Positions 61,481-64,000 of a DNA stretch of 64,000 nucleotides are shown in pieces (the stretch's first letter is position 1; every line of letters starts with the position of its first letter). The DNA is from Desulfosporosinus sp. OT (lineage in GTDB: Bacteria > Bacillota > Desulfitobacteriia > Desulfitobacteriales > Desulfitobacteriaceae), in assembly GCF_000224515.1 (NCBI RefSeq), contig NZ_AGAF01000085.1, forward strand, positions 1 to 64,000, written 5' to 3'. Position numbers and translations under genes: made by a program. The notes beneath the pieces are model-generated. The model ran no database searches, was not told the origin of the DNA, and worked only from the letters and a program-made list of their open reading frames with translations.

Positions 61481-62098
61481 ATGTACCCGGATTTATCGCA
61501 ACGTCAAATGAAAATTTTAGAATTCATAAAAGAGGAAATACGTAAAAAAGGATATCCACCTGCCGTGCGGGAAATTGGAGAAGCTGTCGGATTACTATCC
61601 AGCTCTACCGTGCATGGCCATCTCCAGACATTGGAGGACAAAGGATATATCCGACGTGATCCCACAAAACCTCGCGCGATCGAGATACTGGATAGTTCCA
61701 GTGAGGCACTCGAATCAAAGAAAGTCATACATATACCGATTATAGGCCACGTCACTGCCGGGCAACCTATTTTGGCTGTTGAGAACATTGAAGGCACCTT
61801 TCCCGTTCCTGATGATCTTGTTCGCCAAGATAACGTTTTTATGCTGCGAGTGCAAGGCGAAAGTATGATTGGGGCAGGAATATTAGATGGGGACTTTATT
61901 ATAGTCCGGCAACAAAATGAGGCGCGAAATGGAGAAATTGTGGTTGCTTTGATCGGAGAGGAAGCTACCGTAAAACGGTTTTTTAAGGAAAGAACGCTCA
62001 TTCGACTCCAACCGGAAAACCCTTCCATGGAACCAATTTATTCCCAGGATGTCTCGATTTTAGGGAAGGTCGTCGGTGTCTATCGTACTCTTCAGTAA
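61481..62098 (+). CDS. lexA: LexA repressor
   Basis: 205 residues from ATG 61481. Winged helix (residues 1-65, with [20 protein letters not shown]), cleavage site Ala-Gly in HVTAGQP (about 91), catalytic Ser in GESMIGAG (about 127) and Lys in ATVKRFF (about 165). It represses SOS genes and self-cleaves with RecA. GGGGGTG lies upstream. Divergent from the M23 peptidase and convergent with ddl. Confidence 0.95.
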   Translation: MYPDLSQRQMKILEFIKEEIRKKGYPPAVREIGEAVGLLSSSTVHGHLQTLEDKGYIRRDPTKPRAIEILDSSSEALESKKVIHIPIIGHVTAGQPILAVENIEGTFPVPDDLVRQDNVFMLRVQGESMIGAGILDGDFIIVRQQNEARNGEIVVALIGEEATVKRFFKERTLIRLQPENPSMEPIYSQDVSILGKVVGVYRTLQ

Positions 62099-62161
62099 AT
62101 GTACCCTCTAACCAAAGATATGCACATAACAGATAGGTTAACCTTAAATTCACAAATTTCA

Positions 62162-62211
62162 CTACAAAAAGGGAGCAAATGGTTGGCAACCATTATGCTC
62201 CCTTTTTGTAG
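62162..62211. terminator. Bidirectional terminator between lexA and ddl
   Basis: ACAAAAAGGGAGCA and TGCTCCCTTTTTGT form a strong stem with an inner AATGG/CCATT. Confidence 0.92.
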
Positions 62212-62235
62212 TTTTCTTAATCTTTAGCGCTAAAA

Positions 62236-63339
62236 TTAATCACGGGAAACTTTTGAGTTTTGTTTATCCTTAAAACGTTCTAACCCTAAAGAGATTAAAC
62301 GGTCGATCAAGTCCGAGTATGAAATCCCTGTAGCTGCCCAAAGCTTTGGGTACATTGAGATTTCTGTAAATCCTGGCAGAGTATTAATCTCGTTCAGATA
62401 TACTTCATTTTGAGGAGTTACAAAGAAATCGACTCGACTGAGACCACAAGCTTCTACTGCACGGAAGGCTTCGATGGCCATTTCCTGTAATCGCGCAATG
62501 ATGGATTCATCGAGAGGAGCTGGAATTAACAAGCTGGAACCAATATCAGAATACTTAGCTTCATAAGAATAGTATTCATGCGCAGGTTTTATTTCCCCGG
62601 GAAGTGAGGCTTCTGGGGCATCATTTCCTAAAACGCTGACTTCAATCTCTCGACCATTGATCGTTTCTTCTACGACAATTTTGCGATCAAATATCGCGGC
62701 AATATTCAAGGCCTCCAGCAACTCTTCACGGTGGTGTGCTTTAGAAATTCCTACACTGGAACCTAAATTAGCAGGTTTGACAAAACAGGGATAGCCTATC
62801 TTTGCTTCAATCTCATTAAGGCAGGTTTCCGGTCCATTAATAAAGTTGGAACGCAGGATAGTCACATAGCGTGCCAAAGGCAGATCTTTTTCCTGGAAGA
62901 CTGCTTTCATCCGATCTTTGTCCATACCAAGAGAGGACCCCAATACCCCAGATCCTACATAAGGGACATTGGCCATTTCGAGTAATCCTTGCAGAGTTCC
63001 ATCCTCCCCATAGGGTCCATGAAGTACCGGGAAAATCAGGTCAAACTCCCCTTGATTGGGAAGTGCACGACCGTCTAAAGCTATGAAATGCGGATGTGTA
63101 GGATCGGTAACCAGAGTAACCTGACAAGCTTGTTCAACTGAAGGAAACCCTTCTTTGATCATGTTTTCTGGAAGGACACCCCAGAGCCATTGGCCTTGTT
63201 TATTAATTCCGATCGTTTCGACACTGTAGCGCTTGCGATCTATGGCTTTGAAAATGGATTGAGCTGAGTTTAAAGAAACCTCATGTTCGCCTGAGCGACC
63301 GCCAAACAAAAGAACCACACTAATTTTGTGCTCGTTCAC
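62236..63339 (-). CDS. ddl: D-alanine--D-alanine ligase
   Basis: 367 residues from GTG 63339 behind GAGGATGGGGG. ATP-grasp ligase: N-terminal GGRSGEHEVSLNSA (about residue 12), the nucleotide loop KPANLGSSVGISKA (about 198) and the C-terminal NEINTLPGFTE (about 328). It makes the D-Ala-D-Ala dipeptide of peptidoglycan. Residues do not allow a firm choice between D-Ala and D-Lac type from view alone, but D-Ala is the default. It lies on the same strand as the signal peptidase gene. Confidence 0.93.
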   Translation of the reverse strand: MNEHKISVVLLFGGRSGEHEVSLNSAQSIFKAIDRKRYSVETIGINKQGQWLWGVLPENMIKEGFPSVEQACQVTLVTDPTHPHFIALDGRALPNQGEFDLIFPVLHGPYGEDGTLQGLLEMANVPYVGSGVLGSSLGMDKDRMKAVFQEKDLPLARYVTILRSNFINGPETCLNEIEAKIGYPCFVKPANLGSSVGISKAHHREELLEALNIAAIFDRKIVVEETINGREIEVSVLGNDAPEASLPGEIKPAHEYYSYEAKYSDIGSSLLIPAPLDESIIARLQEMAIEAFRAVEACGLSRVDFFVTPQNEVYLNEINTLPGFTEISMYPKLWAATGISYSDLIDRLISLGLERFKDKQNSKVSRD

Positions 63340-63450
63340 AATCCCCCATCCTCTCAAATAAGTAGTTGGAATAGAACCTATCTATGTTTCCTAATATCCC
63401 TTAAAGGAGATGTTATTGTAACTTATAACAGTATATGCCTTAAAAAGAAA

Positions 63451-63476
63451 AAAGCTCCCGCCTAACGGGCAAGAGC
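63451..63476 (-). terminator. Terminator overlapping the signal peptidase stop codon
   Basis: On the minus strand GCTC...GCCCG and GGCGGGAGC pair around the stop TAG, followed by TTTTTTC. Confidence 0.7.
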
Positions 63477-64000
63477 ACCAAAATGATCAATTGGCCAATA
63501 GCGGAAAAGGGATCGTCCGGTTATGTTTTCAATGGGTAAAAATCCCCACACTCTTGAGTCATCGCTATTATTACGATTATCTCCCATAACAAATACCGAA
63601 TCCTTCGGCACCACAACCGGCCCAAAATCATTTTTGGACTTTTCTAAAACATAAGGTTCATAAAGTGGTTGGTCATTGACGTAGGTTGTGTGATTACGTA
63701 TTTCGAGTTTATCTCCGGGTAAGCCGACAACCCGTTTAATAAAGTCCTCTGTTGCGTGGGCACTCGGTGGTGGATGGAAGACAATAATATCTCCAGGGGT
63801 AAGATGGTCAAAATGCTTGAAGAAAAACTTATCCACAATGACTCGGTCATCGAGTTGAATGGTCGGCAGCATTGAACCAGTAGGGATTTTGCGGGCTTCA
63901 ATTACATAAGTACGCAATACCCAAGAAAGCGCAAAGGCAATCAGAACAATTTCTATCAATTCGAAGAGAAAACGGGCTGTACTTTTCGGCGACTCTGAAT
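63462..64000 (-). CDS. Signal peptidase I (5' end outside window)
   Basis: The frame is open to the right edge, reading SPKSTARFLFELIEIVLIAF before the first internal start (TTG 63959), so the true start lies beyond the window. One membrane segment is followed by the catalytic Ser in PTGSMLPTI (about 27 residues after that TTG), Lys in DFIKRVVGLPGD and the family box GDNRNNSDDSR. It cleaves signal peptides at the outer face of the membrane. Confidence 0.92.
   Translation of the reverse strand, partial: SESPKSTARFLFELIEIVLIAFALSWVLRTYVIEARKIPTGSMLPTIQLDDRVIVDKFFFKHFDHLTPGDIIVFHPPPSAHATEDFIKRVVGLPGDKLEIRNHTTYVNDQPLYEPYVLEKSKNDFGPVVVPKDSVFVMGDNRNNSDDSRVWGFLPIENITGRSLFRYWPIDHFGALAR

Overview
The window looks like a low-GC, anaerobic, endospore-forming Firmicute of the Desulfosporosinus/Desulfitobacterium group. 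Pointers are class II fructose-bisphosphate aldolase with HPr and HPr kinase, a Gram-positive LexA box, Fe-S oxidoreductases of the HdrD type, a CooC-type ATPase, MinD-like ATPases with inserted ferredoxin domains, and a double-cubane/corrinoid gene set. This taxonomy is inferred from gene content only.

Layout: (1) 1-2.7 kb is an Fe-S gene region: a truncated Fe-S oxidoreductase (minus), then a decayed DUF5320 gene, a DUF134 regulator, a NifU-like scaffold and a NifX-like protein. (2) 2.7-8.5 kb is a graveyard of broken genes (histidine-kinase pieces, IS3 orfA, DUF3231, TetR, ParB/methylase) around one intact HtrA-like protease. (3) 8.6-16.6 kb is a complete fructose PTS locus: fruR, fruK, IIA, IIBC, HPr, Enzyme I, HPr kinase and aldolase. 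(4) 17-20.6 kb holds DUF2294, a structured leader, a NIF3-family gene and a nucleoside-recognition membrane protein. (5) 20.8-28.6 kb is a second Fe-S/redox region: ferredoxin, HdrD-like protein, CooC, a J-domain protein, a pair of unknown paralogs, then DUF5320-NifX-MinD-MinD. (6) 28.7-32.2 kb has an orphan sensor kinase, a flavin reductase and a secreted DUF2680 protein. (7) 32.6-36.4 kb is an operon joining the double-cubane protein and its ATPase to a corrinoid protein and a MtaA-type methyltransferase. (8) 37-39 kb has gltX and tRNAs Gln, Glu and Lys. (9) 39.3-44.4 kb has an ECF sigma/anti-sigma pair, a B3/4-domain protein, an EamA transporter and a MocR regulator. (10) 44.4-58 kb is accessory DNA with many IS scraps and frameshifted genes, several intact singletons and a second HPr kinase. 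(11) 58-64 kb returns to core genes: dacF-like, M23 peptidase, lexA, ddl and signal peptidase I.

Two systems stand out. First, four promoters in two distant parts of the window share a paired CATATG box whose first copy overlaps the -35 element; all four drive Fe-S, ferredoxin or NifX/MinD genes, so they look like one regulon. DUF134 is a plausible but unproven regulator. Second, the 32.6-36.4 kb operon puts an ATP-driven low-potential reductant next to a corrinoid methyl carrier, suggesting reductive activation of cobalamin or coupled methyl chemistry.

Broken genes are frequent, and several breaks can be read exactly: a 17-bp tandem duplication splits a DUF2812 gene, an 11-bp tandem duplication shifts the neighbouring PadR gene, and single-base changes break DUF5320, MerR and ParB/methylase genes. 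Housekeeping genes are intact, which argues for real decay rather than general sequencing error.
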